Positions 1-7,164 are shown, numbered from the stretch's first letter. The stretch is DNA of 10,803 nt from Gyrodactylus bullatarudis (GCA_012064415.1 SSNU01000188.1:10384-21186); one strand, 5' to 3'. Notes: a model not told the origin generated them from the sequence alone. Translations and numbers: made by a program.

Positions 1-640
1 CAATTATTTCTGTTTCAGGATTAAGCTTCCTTGCTTTAGCATGACAGGGATACCCATTGGTTACAATGTGGTGTTCTATGCCATTAACAAATTGGTGAAC
101 ATTGTTCTCCTTTTCGTTAATTATTGGCTTTGTTTCTTTATTAATTGCATAGCAATCATAACTTTCATCATAGTCAATACATTGTATTGAACAGTGATTA
201 TTGAAAAGTCTCATGTTAACAGAATCGAGTAATAAATTATTTCTTTTAAGGAAATCTATTCCTAAACAGTTGACCTTACTATTAGCAAGAACAAATTTTT
301 GTTTGAATAAGATATTATCTAAATTTATTTCGAAAATTTTATTTCCGAATGCGTTGATGGTCATTCCACCTATTCCTGTTATTGAGCCTCTTTGGTCCAC
401 CATTTTGGAGGTTGGTTGGTCTATTAATGAAATAGAAGCACCAGAGTCAATAAGGAATTTTATATTTGTTGCTTGACATATTATGCCAATTCTATCATTT
501 AAACCTACCTTTGGTTGGTTATGTGTCTTTTCTTTCATTTCGCATTCCATTAGAGATGCACAGAATCTAGCTTCTTTGCCAAACTTGTAATGAATCGGAC
601 ACAACACATGTTCTTTGCCATTGGCTTTGAACGTTAAACA
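1..640 (-). CDS. Gag finger, aspartic protease and start of RT (partial Gag-Pol frame)
   Basis: An uninterrupted minus-strand frame of about 213 codons runs from 640 off the left edge, so neither a start nor a stop is seen. Near 601-542 lies a finger, C-x2-H-x9-C-x5-C, with the text HYKFGKEARFC. This matches the C-x2-H-x9-C-x3-C Gag finger of CsRn1-type elements, except that the last spacing is two residues longer. The retropepsin active site FLIDSGAS is at about 457-434, followed by a flap-like GIGG and an FLKRNN tract typical of the protease end. HHIVTNGYPCHAKARKLNPE, at about 72-13, matches the conserved entry to Ty3/gypsy RT. The protease would cut Gag-Pol, and RT would copy the RNA inside particles. 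The frame is shifted by -1 relative to the gag fragment upstream. Confidence 0.85.
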
Positions 641-1130
641 TTTTTGTTCTTTGACCTTTTCTTTTTGTTTTCATTGAAAACGGTAAAAACTTGATGGTCT
701 GGTCTTAGATGAAATTTTTTCTCTGCCAGTTTTACCAAGTCTTGGATAGGCTTATCTTTGATAAAGGGCATGATGTAGGCATATAGACTTTTGTAAAGTA
801 CTCGTAACCAAGTAGATTTCACCATTATTTCCTCCTTGAGGAGTTCTTTAATTTTAAGATACTGGCTCTGGGGACTTTGAATTGTGCCAGCCATTTCAAT
901 TATCTCTTCGAATCACTATCATTAGCATTATCGGCTAGAGCTTGCGACAGAATGTCTTTCAAGATAGCCTTGGAACTGTTCTTGCTTTTATAGATTGCTG
1001 CTTTTAGCAGATGCTTGCGACCTTTATCGCTATTGATGCCTCTTAACACCCAGAAATCCTCCGTCAACTCCAACCATTCCTCGACATTGTCTAATAAAAT
1101 GGGTGCGTTGTCCAAAGTTGACTGAGATAT
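634..1130 (-). pseudogene. Gag capsid region of the CsRn1-like element, frame-broken
   Basis: Two minus-strand frames together give a Gag-like protein. The first, about 1130-900, contains DNVEEWLELTEDFWVLRGI, resembling the N-terminal capsid signature (W-x-E-L-T-E-D-F) of CsRn1-type Gags. It ends in a stop at 902-900. The second, 894-634, holds WLRVLYKSLYAYIMPF and LVKLAEKKFHL, resembling the capsid C-terminal part, and ends in a lysine-rich stretch and a stop at 636-634. A third frame then carries the finger. The first frame has no ATG: an ATA codon at 1130-1128, where an initiating Met would be expected, may be a lost start. The open frame extends upstream to 1274, but that part is LTR and primer site, so I do not count it as coding. 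The product would be the structural particle protein. Confidence 0.65.
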
Positions 1131-1131
1131 T

Positions 1132-1146
1132 GTTGCGTGGTCACCA
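1132..1146 (-). other. Primer-binding site, tRNA-Trp-like
   Basis: On the minus strand TGGTGACCACGCAAC directly follows a CA dinucleotide that could end the LTR. It starts with the TGGTGACC expected from the complement of the tRNA-Trp 3' end, the primer reported for CsRn1-type elements; the second half is diverged. It would be where minus-strand DNA synthesis starts. Confidence 0.55.
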
Positions 1147-1386
1147 TGTGTAGAATCGAAGGTCTTTCCATCGATAATATTATCCCCAGAGTCTTTGACT
1201 GCTGAGGTGCTTGCTTCTGAGACTTTGTCTGCAGTAGCTATCAGAACCGATCCTTGCGGAATCGTATCCTTCAAATAACTCAGTCTATCTGTCCTTGGAC
1301 CTTTTATAGTTTATTAACGACATCCAATTCAGCAATCACATATTAAGCATTCGTTTGATGCATGGGATTGTGGACAGACATGTACA
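1147..1386 (-). repeat. Probable 5' LTR of the CsRn1-like element
   Basis: This stretch lies just upstream of the primer-binding site and ends in ...ACACA. A matching TGT start is found at 1386 or 1380, giving an LTR of roughly 235-240 bp. It contains an AATAAAC followed by CTATAAAAGG (about 1315-1299), a good TATA box reading toward gag. The left boundary is not certain because the other LTR lies outside the window. Confidence 0.4.
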
Positions 1387-2103
1387 TTGTAATTTTGCAA
1401 CCAGGCTACTATTTACGTATTACGTAAACAGCTAATCTTTACATATATACGGTCCAAGCAAAAATTTGAATAATTAATTTTAAAACTCTGAAATGTTCAT
1501 TTTTCAGATCAGTATTATAGAATTAAAAACAAGATTTTTAACTACAAGTATTTCAACACATCTTAAATCTCCAATGCGCATTCTATACATTTTAAACAAA
1601 CATATGTTGTCAATAATCGGATTATATTTTGATCAGATCGATAAAGCGTTATCAATATTCTGCTTGGAAGAATTAAAATGACGTTTTAAGCAGATAACGA
1701 ATTGAGAACAAAAAACGGTTTCAATTTTAATACCCACTTTCCTATGTCAGAAAGTTAAAAGCATCAAATGAAACAATGGAAGGAATCATTATGAAATGCA
1801 TCTCAATACAGGTAGAAGCTATGTAAACTGAGACGACTTGTGTGAAATCAGAGAGCAAAAATGAAAATTATCATTTTGATTGATATCATTTCTTTAAAAC
1901 TTCTATAAAATCTTACTTTTTGTTTGTACTATAATTAATTGAAAGATTTGATTCAAATTCATCAAAAATGGCATCTTAACATTTTTATTAATTTTACTGG
2001 TTAGATTTAAAAATAAGAAGGAAACTTAAATTCAAAATATGTGTTAATTTCTGTACAACAGAAGAAAAATTGTGGAGATCTTATAAAACCGATTGATTTT
2101 CAC
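1387..2103. other. AT-rich region without a recognised gene
   Basis: Apart from the weak exon candidate at 1508-1681, I see only AT-rich DNA with stops in all frames. A small imperfect palindrome, TTTACGTATTACGTAAA, lies near 1411-1427. Confidence 0.5.
1508..1681 (+). CDS. Weak candidate for a terminal exon
   Basis: An open frame of 57 codons follows a good splice-acceptor-like sequence, TGTTCATTTTTCAG, ending at 1507, and closes with TGA at 1679-1681. The encoded peptide (including SPMRILYILNKHMLSIIGLY) has a varied composition, unlike the surrounding AT noise, but I recognise no family or motif. No upstream exon is visible in the window, because the DNA to the left is an LTR retrotransposon. 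It may simply be a chance open frame. Confidence 0.2.
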   Translation: MSIIELKTRFLTTSISTHLKSPMRILYILNKHMLSIIGLYFDQIDKALSIFCLEELK

Positions 2104-2143
2104 AAATTCTTACCGAAATTATGGGGTAACATAAGTATTTCAT
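2104..2143 (+). repeat. Left arm of a 40-bp inverted repeat
   Basis: This 40-bp stretch matches the reverse complement of 3113-3152 at 38 of 40 positions by eye; the two differences are single substitutions. The similarity ends abruptly on both sides. The arms enclose about 970 bp that include the solo PLE promoter/hammerhead unit. They could be termini of a short DNA element or two independent copies of a dispersed repeat. Confidence 0.7.
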
Positions 2144-2335
2144 CCAACATTCAAAAATCATTTAAAATTGAGGATTAAATTGATCGCTTGATATATTAAA
2201 CAATTTAGATTTTTGTAATGCTAATCCCATTCTCAATTCTTCGGTTTATGACTTTACAATATAAAAATATATTCTCAATTTGTTATAAAAAACACTAAAA
2301 AATGACTAGATTGAATGACTAAAAAGTGACTATGC

Positions 2336-2460
2336 CGATCCCATTGGTCAGTAACACAAATAGACATTGGTTCAAAACAAATGAATAATCGCTATTGGTC
2401 AAGACTATCCTACCATGCTCTTTTATTATGTATACATATATAATTTCTAAGTCGGTGTAA
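2336..2460 (+). promoter_or_regulatory. Retroelement promoter region
   Basis: Three ATTGG boxes (reverse CCAAT), two of them in a shared ATTGGTCA context, precede a TATA-like tract at about 2431-2443. That tract lies some 20 nt before the hammerhead. Transcription starting near the usual 25-30 nt downstream would begin within or just before helix I of the ribozyme. Confidence 0.45.
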
Positions 2461-2511
2461 GGTCTGAAGAGAGCCGACGAAAATAAAAGCTTTTATTCAC
2501 CCAAATAACTT
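2449..2511 (+). ncRNA. Hammerhead ribozyme, type I, PLE-type
   Basis: The catalytic boxes CTGAAGA (2464-2470) and GAAA (2479-2482) are intact. Helix III is the perfect palindrome AATAAAAGCTTTTATT (2482-2497), leaving C2498 as the cleavage-site residue in context TTC. Helix I pairs GGT (2461-2463) with ACC (2499-2501), then across an internal loop AAGT (2449-2452) with ACTT (2508-2511). Helix II is minimal (GAGCCGAC, closed by one G-C pair). Minimal type I hammerheads with short helix III are known from PLEs. They self-cleave best as dimers, which fits a palindromic helix III. The sequence suggests activity but does not prove it. Confidence 0.75.
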
Positions 2512-2558
2512 CGTCGTTCTAACCACCAGCATGACCATTAGCCAGCAGCCACTATAAA

Positions 2559-2640
2559 ATGAGTTTCGAAAATCTATGCTAAAGAGTATATTGACGCACG
2601 ATTAGTTCGTGAGATGTTAAAAAAATTAAAGGTAATCTAA
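2559..2640 (+). pseudogene. N-terminal fragment of a PLE-type ORF
   Basis: ATG at 2559 opens Met-Ser-Phe-Glu-Asn, then the frame breaks. Skipping the C at 2574 continues through YAKEYIDARLVREMLKKLK to a stop at 2638-2640. A Met-Ser start followed by a charged helical segment also follows the hammerheads at 4917 (minus) and 7786 (plus), so this is probably the first part of the same kind of protein. Direct residue similarity to those two is weak. The AAG-GTAATCT at the end could alternatively be a splice donor. Confidence 0.4.
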
Positions 2641-3112
2641 ACTAGAATACCTCAAAATATATTGTGGTAAATGACTGTCTGAATGTTAATGCTAAACTTT
2701 TCCTTTCTACACGTATTACATTTTATTATTATTGTAGATCAGGATAAAATATAACATCTGAGTTTCCCCATGAGCATTCTTCGAACCAATGATATTCGAG
2801 TGAATTTTGTCCTATAGACTCGGATTTTATGTATCTCTACTCACTTCACAGGACTTCCTGAATAGGATATTTATCTGTACATTTAGAATAATATAATGAA
2901 TTTAGAATAAATAAGGAATATATCAAAACATACACTTCAAAATCCTCATTAACTACTGAGATATAAAATCATGTTTATTTGTAAAATTGAGGATTTCTAT
3001 CAATGGGAATTCTAAAAAGAATAGCTACTTATAATTTTTTTTTGATAACTGATAATTCTTAAAAATGCTTATATAATAATATAATATATATTATAAGTTA
3101 CAAAATGAGATC
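2641..3112. other. AT-rich region without a recognised gene
   Basis: No open frame of note is present. There are short recurrences of a motif like AAATTGAGGATT (also near 2166 and 3149) and a long AT palindrome-like run around 3068-3099. Confidence 0.5.
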
Positions 3113-3152
3113 ATGAAATACTTATGTTACCGCATAATTTTGGTAAGAATTT
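3113..3152 (-). repeat. Right arm of the 40-bp inverted repeat
   Basis: This is the partner of 2104-2143 in reverse orientation, with 38 of 40 positions matching. It lies just downstream of the candidate exon at 3189-3460, which is read on the minus strand, so it could fall in that gene's 3' untranslated region. Confidence 0.7.
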
Positions 3153-3188
3153 GAGGATTTCAATAAATTCACAGGATTTTCAACTTTA

Positions 3189-3460
3189 CTAAAAATAATA
3201 TTGATAATTCTGGTATTTACTTTTTAGTTCTTTTTCATACGATGAACGGTCTTCTGCTACTGCAAACTTGAAATATAACGGTAGAACATTATTTCGGATA
3301 AGAACAACAGGACGTCTATATGTGTCATCAAAAAGATAATAATATTCGTCAACAAATCTTCCGTTCTTAAACAACTGGACTCTTTCTTTAACTATTTTCC
3401 AAGAATCAAATTCAATAATATAAGAGGTTTCTTTGGATTCATACATAATTGCATTCAAAT
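3189..3460 (-). CDS. Possible terminal exon of an unrecognised host gene
   Basis: A minus-strand frame of about 90 codons ends in TAG at 3191-3189. It is preceded by a pyrimidine-containing tract ending in AAAG at 3461 that could be a splice acceptor. The peptide has balanced, protein-like composition (for example SWKIVKERVQLFKNGRF and PVVLIRNNVLPLYFKFAVAE) and a Tyr-rich end. No signal peptide, membrane segment or known motif is seen, and I do not recognise the family. It faintly resembles the candidate exon at 8817-9106 (both have L-[FY]-x-N-G-[RK] followed later by [IL]-P-[FL]). It could be the last exon of a fluke gene, an old retroelement piece, or chance. If real, its upstream exons lie to the right and would be interrupted by the retroelements there. 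Confidence 0.4.
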
Positions 3461-4317
3461 CTTTGAAATAAATAAATTTAGAATTATTAGGACGATTTTT
3501 TAATTATTACTTTAAAAATTACTTTAATTTTAATTATTATTAAATTTACTTATTATTACGAAAAGAACAATACATTGATAACATGATGCTTTTTGGAAAT
3601 AACTCATTAAACACGCTTCGATTATTTATTTTTTATTTTAACCCAAATAGACTGATTTGAATTGATAACGCCTCGTGATAGCTCTGCTAATTTGAATTTT
3701 CGCCACTATTTTTCTGAATTTGTGCGATGAGAAATATATTCTTGTCCATATAGGATGTGTGTAAGCATGTAAGCCTCCCTAACATTCACAGAATTATGAA
3801 ATGAATCGCATGTTTTATCTGTTTTTCATATCCTTGGTACGGGCTGCGAAAGTAATGAACAAATCTAGGTGTAGAGTGACACCTCAATATTTTTCTGGTA
3901 ACTTCTAGAACATATTAATTTCTAAAACCAACGGTAACATAAATTTTACATTTTTTACTCTATAAATCTGATTATAATTTCCTTAATAAATTTTTTCAAG
4001 TTTTTCTTTTAGAGGAGTTTGGTAGTTTATTAAAGTTTTATTAAAGGATCGATAAAAATTTTTTCACTTGACTTTCTATTCTGTATCGTTTTCTAAGTCT
4101 GAGGCTAAAGGGAATTTCTTATAAATATAAACATTTTTAATTTTTTCAGGGAGATCAATTCGAACTTTCTAAACACAAGGAATTGAAATTCATCAGGGCG
4201 ATTTATATGAGCTATAATTTTGTATTTTGTAAGCGTATGTTTAAAAGAATGACAGAGTTTTTAGACAGTTAATCTACTAGCAAAGTGTGGTCACTGATTA
4301 TTACTATATCCTTATGA
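3461..4317. other. AT-rich region without a recognised gene
   Basis: I see no open frame above noise, no RNA gene and no clear repeat here. Confidence 0.5.
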
Positions 4318-4526
4318 ATCTAACTTGATGGATATTGTCTTCTCACACCTAGATGTTAGAATTCGGATAAGCAAATGTCAATTCCATAAGAGAGTCAAAT
4401 AATATTCAACTCACGGTGACAGATGTTTTGTCCTTATTACTCGTCAGTACACCATAGCCAGGATTCGTAAGCGGGTCTTCAACGTTGTGAGGCAAAGCTT
4501 CTAACCACTAGGCCAGAACCCCCCTT
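4318..4526 (-). mobile_element. tRNA-headed SINE with hammerhead (Sm-alpha-like), copy 1
   Basis: Read on the minus strand, the element starts with a tRNA-like head. An A-box-like GGCCTAGTGGTTAGAAGC lies near 4515-4498, and a B-box-like segment ending in ACGAATCCTGG lies near 4473-4458. A hammerhead-like segment follows, then a tail shared with copies 2 and 3 (for example ATTATTTGACTCTCTTATGG and a final CCATCAAGTTAG). Schistosomes carry SINE-like repeats of this build (Sm-alpha family): a pol III-type tRNA-derived head and a hammerhead. This copy has the best preserved tRNA head of the three in the window. Confidence 0.75.
4415..4453 (-). ncRNA. Decayed hammerhead ribozyme in SINE copy 1
   Basis: The box CTGACGA (4447-4441) is intact. 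The partner box reads AAAA instead of GAAA, so the catalytic G12 is lost. Helix II is shortened, and helix III (ACA/TGT) encloses only two bases. Compared with copy 3, eight bases of helix III are missing. It is expected to be inactive. Confidence 0.6.
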
Positions 4527-4557
4527 TCATCTCCTATCACCCAACACTACTATAGTT

Positions 4558-4854
4558 TTGGCGGCTATCAGAGAGCACTTAAAAACATGTGATGCCCAAG
4601 TTTTCCCACAAGACTTTGATATTATTTACAAACCAACTGGGTAAAACGGTTACATCTTAAATGCAGCTGAAGCCTACCTGATGAATCAACAAAAACCAAA
4701 CCTCTGTGTCCAAAAGAACCACGTAAAGCCAATGAACTTAACGAAACCAAGAGAAAAAAATCAAATGTCTACCCAACCCCCTTCCAGAAAAAGAAAACAA
4801 GAAGAGTTGGAAACATACCAACAAATCACTCAATTCTTCCCCACAACCCAATAA
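4558..4854 (+). pseudogene. PLE GIY-YIG endonuclease, C-terminal fragment (family B)
   Basis: The plus-strand frame begins with IREHL, the helix following the GIY-YIG core. It passes DFDIIYKP and a conserved segment, AAEAYLMNQQKPNLCVQKN, equivalent to the CAESHFITKLKPNLC segment of the main PLE. It ends in a basic stretch (PSRKRKQEE) and QQITQFFPTTQ before a TAA at 4852-4854. A TAA at 4642-4644 (apparently AAA to TAA) interrupts the frame, so it is dead. Close relatives of the same family are the fragments at 8132-8386 and 10422-10533. The next PLE starts immediately after the stop codon, suggesting that it landed in this one. Confidence 0.8.
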
Positions 4855-4861
4855 TTAATTT

Positions 4862-5085
4862 CTACGATAATATTGTCGAACCTCATCAAGAATATTATTG
4901 TTAGATTCTAAACTCATGTGGAAGGTTAGAGAACAACAAGCGTAAATTTGAGTGATAAACGTTGTATTTCGCCGGGTCTCTTCAGACTCTACCCCGGTTA
5001 ACATATAAATACTATTACAATGCTCTATTTGGGACCTTCCATTGGTTCATTTTGGCTTCGCAACTTCTTTCAGAAGGGTCGAGAG
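4862..5085 (-). repeat. Inverted 5' terminal repeat of the family A PLE
   Basis: The part from about 4898 to 5085 matches the reverse complement of 6952-7129, with one insertion of about 13 bp near 5041-5060. On the minus strand it reads from a region upstream of the promoter, through a TATA-like TATTTATATG, the hammerhead at 4989-4950, to an ATG at 4917 that opens MSLESNNNILDEVRQYY before a stop. The segment past 4898 (toward 4862) extends about 35 nt further into the ORF than the 3' copy does. Confidence 0.8.
4950..4989 (-). ncRNA. Hammerhead ribozyme in the inverted PLE terminal repeat
   Basis: On the minus strand CTGAAGA (4985-4979) and GAAA are both intact. Helix I pairs GAGT (4989-4986) with ACTC (4953-4950). 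Helix III is a near-palindrome around AACGTT, and the cleavage context is ATC. It is identical in its core to the plus-strand copy at 7038-7077. Confidence 0.7.
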
Positions 5086-6920
5086 ATAACAGCAAGATAA
5101 CTTCGCTAGAGGAAAGAGGTTTGATCAACGAAGATGAAGCCAACTCGATGCGGAAAAATGATTCGGAAATCAGTCGTTTGTACTTGCTCCCAAAAGTCCA
5201 CAAAGAGTCTACCGACTTGACGTACAGGCCAATTCTAGACATGTCAGCCAGTCCCCAGCATCTCCTCGTGAAGTGGTTGAATTCAAAACTGTTGCCTTTA
5301 AGAAACCAAGTTTGTGAATACTCAGTGTCCAATTCAAGAGATGTTGTTTCCAAGCTCAGAGACACCAACTTTGATGACAGCCAAATGATCTCTTTCGACG
5401 TGTCCTCTCTGTTCACAAACGTGCCAATCAAGGAGACAGTTAAGTTTATAATGAACCAAATATCTAAGTATCCCGGAAACAGTCAAAGATCTCATATACA
5501 TGACGGTCGTCAATATCAATTTCAAATTTGGAGGGCTATACTACAACAGGTTGATGGAGTCGCAATGGGAAGTCCAGTAGGCCCACTCCTCGCTGATATT
5601 TTTCTAGCATCCCTTGAACGAGAACCAATGCAGCAGATGATCAGTAGTTCCAGATTATACCTCAGATACCTTGATGACAAATTCCTGGTGGTTGAAAAAG
5701 ACGCTGATGTCGGAGGAATGAGCCAAATGTTGAATATGATCCATCCCAATGTAAACTTCACCAATTAAAATAGAGATTGAAGGGAAGCTGAGTTTCCTTG
5801 ATCTTGAAATTTTGCGAGGTGGCCCGAGAGCAATCACAAGGATTCATCGAAAGACAACAAACCCGACCCAGTTTTTGCCTTTCCATAGTTTTTCGCATAT
5901 AGAAACAAAAAAGAGTGTGGTTAGCAATGCTTTTCTGAGCAATGATCGGTTAGTCTCGGCTGAATTCGTACAGGAAGAGAGGGAGAAACTGAAAGACCTT
6001 CTGAAGCGCGACGGATACCCGGAGAACTTTATTGAAAAACACTCTCACCCAAAGGACAAGCCGAAGGAAGAAGAAGATAATGACCAACCTTTGTATCTAG
6101 TACTTCCTTTCAAAGGAGATGCAAGCAAGGCTATTTTGAACAACAAACTGTCGAATATAAATAAGCGAACATTTCTAGGTAGGAAGCTCAAACTCATCCA
6201 AAGGACGTCCAAACTAATCAACGGCCGCAATAAAGATCAAAGCTGAAAAAGAAAGGGGTTATTTACCACTTCAAATGCTCATGTGGATCTTCATATGTTG
6301 GACAAACGACCCGATCACTTGGAGAGAGAGTAAGAGAACACCTCAGGCCAAAACATAACAGTGCAGTTCAACACCATCTAGAGGCAACAGGTCACTCCGC
6401 AGATGCGTCGAACTTCAAAATCTTATACCAGGTCAATCCAACAGAATCGAGCAAGACCAGACAAGCAAATTTGGGCTGCGCTGAGAGCCATTTCATCACC
6501 AAGCTCAAACCAAACCTATGTGTCCACAAGGAACTTGCAAATAAATTAGGATTCAAAGGTCGTGATGTCCACATCAAGAGCAAGCAGATTGCCAAGATCG
6601 GAAGAATTCTAAGACAAGATGTTGGAACTCCTACTCAGTGCTCTACACAAATTGAGACAGAAAAAGAAACTGAAACTAATGAGACGTTAGCTAAAGCTGA
6701 TAATCTTCTCTCTCAAATCCTGTGTACAGCCCCAGCAACTATTACAGAATTGGCAAAATGTGAAACCAGTGAGAAGTCAACAATAGTTGATAATCAAATT
6801 ACCAGTCAAGCTGTAATTAGTGATAAAAGAGAAAGGAAAAACTGCTCAACAACCAAAAGAAAACGAAAAAGGTACAGTAGACAGTTACAAATTGACAACT
6901 TTCTCAAAAGGCAAAAGTAA
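5086..6920 (+). pseudogene. PLE reverse transcriptase plus GIY-YIG endonuclease (family A), two frameshifts
   Basis: RT motifs occur in order: LYLLPKVHK and RPILDMS (about 5177-5244); motif A SFDVSSLFTNVP (about 5391-5426) with its catalytic Asp; motif B GVAMGSPVGPLLADIFLASL; motif C RYLDDKFLVV with the catalytic Asp pair; then HPNVNFT and KLSFLDLEI. An extra A at 5763/5764 moves the frame, giving an early stop at 5766-5768. The thumb and linker continue in the next frame to 6243, where about one base is missing and the frame changes again. From 6243 to 6920 the frame is open: GIY-YIG core GVIYHFKCSCGSSYVGQTTR with the PLE-type C-x-C insertion, the conserved CAESHFITKLKPNLC segment, a lysine/arginine-rich tract (KRKRKR), and the tail QLQIDNFLKRQK. 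The N-terminal part of the protein is missing. Active relatives insert RNA copies into chromosomes. Confidence 0.92.
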
Positions 6921-6951
6921 TTAGCAGATCAAGAGATGAATTTCACAGCAA

Positions 6952-7129
6952 GCTCTCCACCCTTCTGAAAGAAGTTGCGAACCAATTTAAGGTCCCAAAT
7001 AGAGCATTGTAATAGTATTTATATGTTAACCGGGGTAGAGTCTGAAGAGACCCGGCGAAATACAACGTTTATCACTCAAATTTACGCTTGTTATTCTCTA
7101 ACTTTCCATATGAGTTTAGAATCTAACAA
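6952..7129 (+). repeat. 3' terminal repeat of the family A PLE
   Basis: It matches the reverse complement of about 4898-5085. It contains a CCAAT box (about 6982), a TATA-like GTATTTATATG (about 7015-7025), the hammerhead at 7038-7077, and an ATGAGT start at 7110 that opens MSLESNNNN before a stop. Because PLE terminal repeats include the promoter and ORF start, this is the usual 3' end form. A short upstream frame (KEVANQFKVPNRAL, ending near 7012) is also present, but I take it to be the repeat rather than protein. Confidence 0.8.
7038..7077 (+). ncRNA. Hammerhead ribozyme in the PLE 3' terminal repeat
   Basis: CTGAAGA (7042-7048) and GAAA (7057-7060) are intact. Helix II is minimal (GACCCGGC). 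Helix III runs from A7060 to T7072 as a near-palindrome (ATAC-AACGTT-TAT) with one bulged base, and C7073 is the cleavage residue. Helix I pairs GAGT (7038-7041) with ACTC (7074-7077). Cleavage would leave a 5' end 37 nt before the ATG at 7110. Confidence 0.75.
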
Positions 7130-7164
7130 CAATAATTAATTGTTTCCTTTTTATTTAAAGCCCC

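Larger units (their letters stand above)
1..1386 (-). mobile_element. CsRn1-like Ty3/gypsy LTR retrotransposon, 5' part
   Basis: Read on the minus strand, the parts come in the order of an LTR retrotransposon: a TG...CA-bounded LTR, a primer-binding site resembling the complement of tRNA-Trp, a gag region, a CsRn1-type Cys/His finger, an aspartic protease and the first residues of RT. The rest of RT, RNase H, integrase and the 3' LTR lie beyond the left edge. The finger spacing and the tRNA-Trp-like priming site point to the CsRn1 lineage known from liver and blood flukes. The gag part is spread over two frames, so this copy is probably inactive, although its pol frame is open as far as it can be seen. 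Confidence 0.8.
2334..2640 (+). mobile_element. Solo PLE 5' unit: promoter, hammerhead ribozyme and ORF start
   Basis: The unit holds three inverted CCAAT boxes (ATTGG at about 2343, 2368 and 2395), a TATA-like TATACATATATAA (about 2431-2443), a complete hammerhead (2449-2511), and an ATGAGT start at 2559. The same order of parts is found in the Penelope-like terminal repeats elsewhere in this window (4862-5085 minus, 6952-7129 plus, 7660-7872 plus). It is therefore read as the 5' end of a PLE or a close relative whose body has been lost. No RT or endonuclease follows. Confidence 0.65.
4861..7129 (+). mobile_element. Penelope-like element, 5'-inverted, frame-broken copy (family A)
   Basis: The parts in order are: a minus-strand 5' segment (4862-5085) with an ORF start and hammerhead; a plus-strand RT and endonuclease body (5086-6920); and a plus-strand terminal repeat (6952-7129) matching the inverted segment. 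The 12-bp sequence CAATAATTAATT occurs on both sides (4849-4860 and 7130-7141) and may be a target-site duplication. PLEs are often found with terminal repeats in inverted arrangement and with truncated bodies. The arrangement fits priming from two sites during insertion (twin-priming-like), where the element's 5' end is copied in reverse. Two frameshifts in the body show that it is inactive. Confidence 0.75.

Noticed and set aside
201..476. 91-codon plus-strand open frame
   Set aside because: It is antisense to the protease frame (FLIDSGAS on the minus strand), which has clear family motifs.
1147..1274. Upstream part of the 900-1274 minus-strand frame as Gag N-terminus
   Set aside because: It lies in the LTR and primer-binding site and has no ATG; it is open by chance.
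4484..4526. Possible genuine tRNA gene (A-box-like and B-box-like sequence)
   Set aside because: No full cloverleaf can be drawn, and the sequence continues into the hammerhead and SINE tail shared by two other copies, so it is a SINE head.
5015..5431. 138-codon minus-strand open frame
   Set aside because: It is antisense to the RT domain of the family A PLE; it only picks up the end of the inverted terminal repeat.
5334..5837. Several minus-strand open frames of 60-80 codons
   Set aside because: They are shadows of the RT coding strand with no motifs of their own.
6045..6595. Minus-strand open frames opposite the PLE linker and endonuclease
   Set aside because: They are antisense to a frame with strong GIY-YIG endonuclease motifs.
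6921..7012. Short plus frame ending KEVANQFKVPNRAL as extra PLE protein
   Set aside because: The same DNA forms part of the terminal repeat in both orientations, and the inverted copy carries a 13-bp insertion that breaks it.
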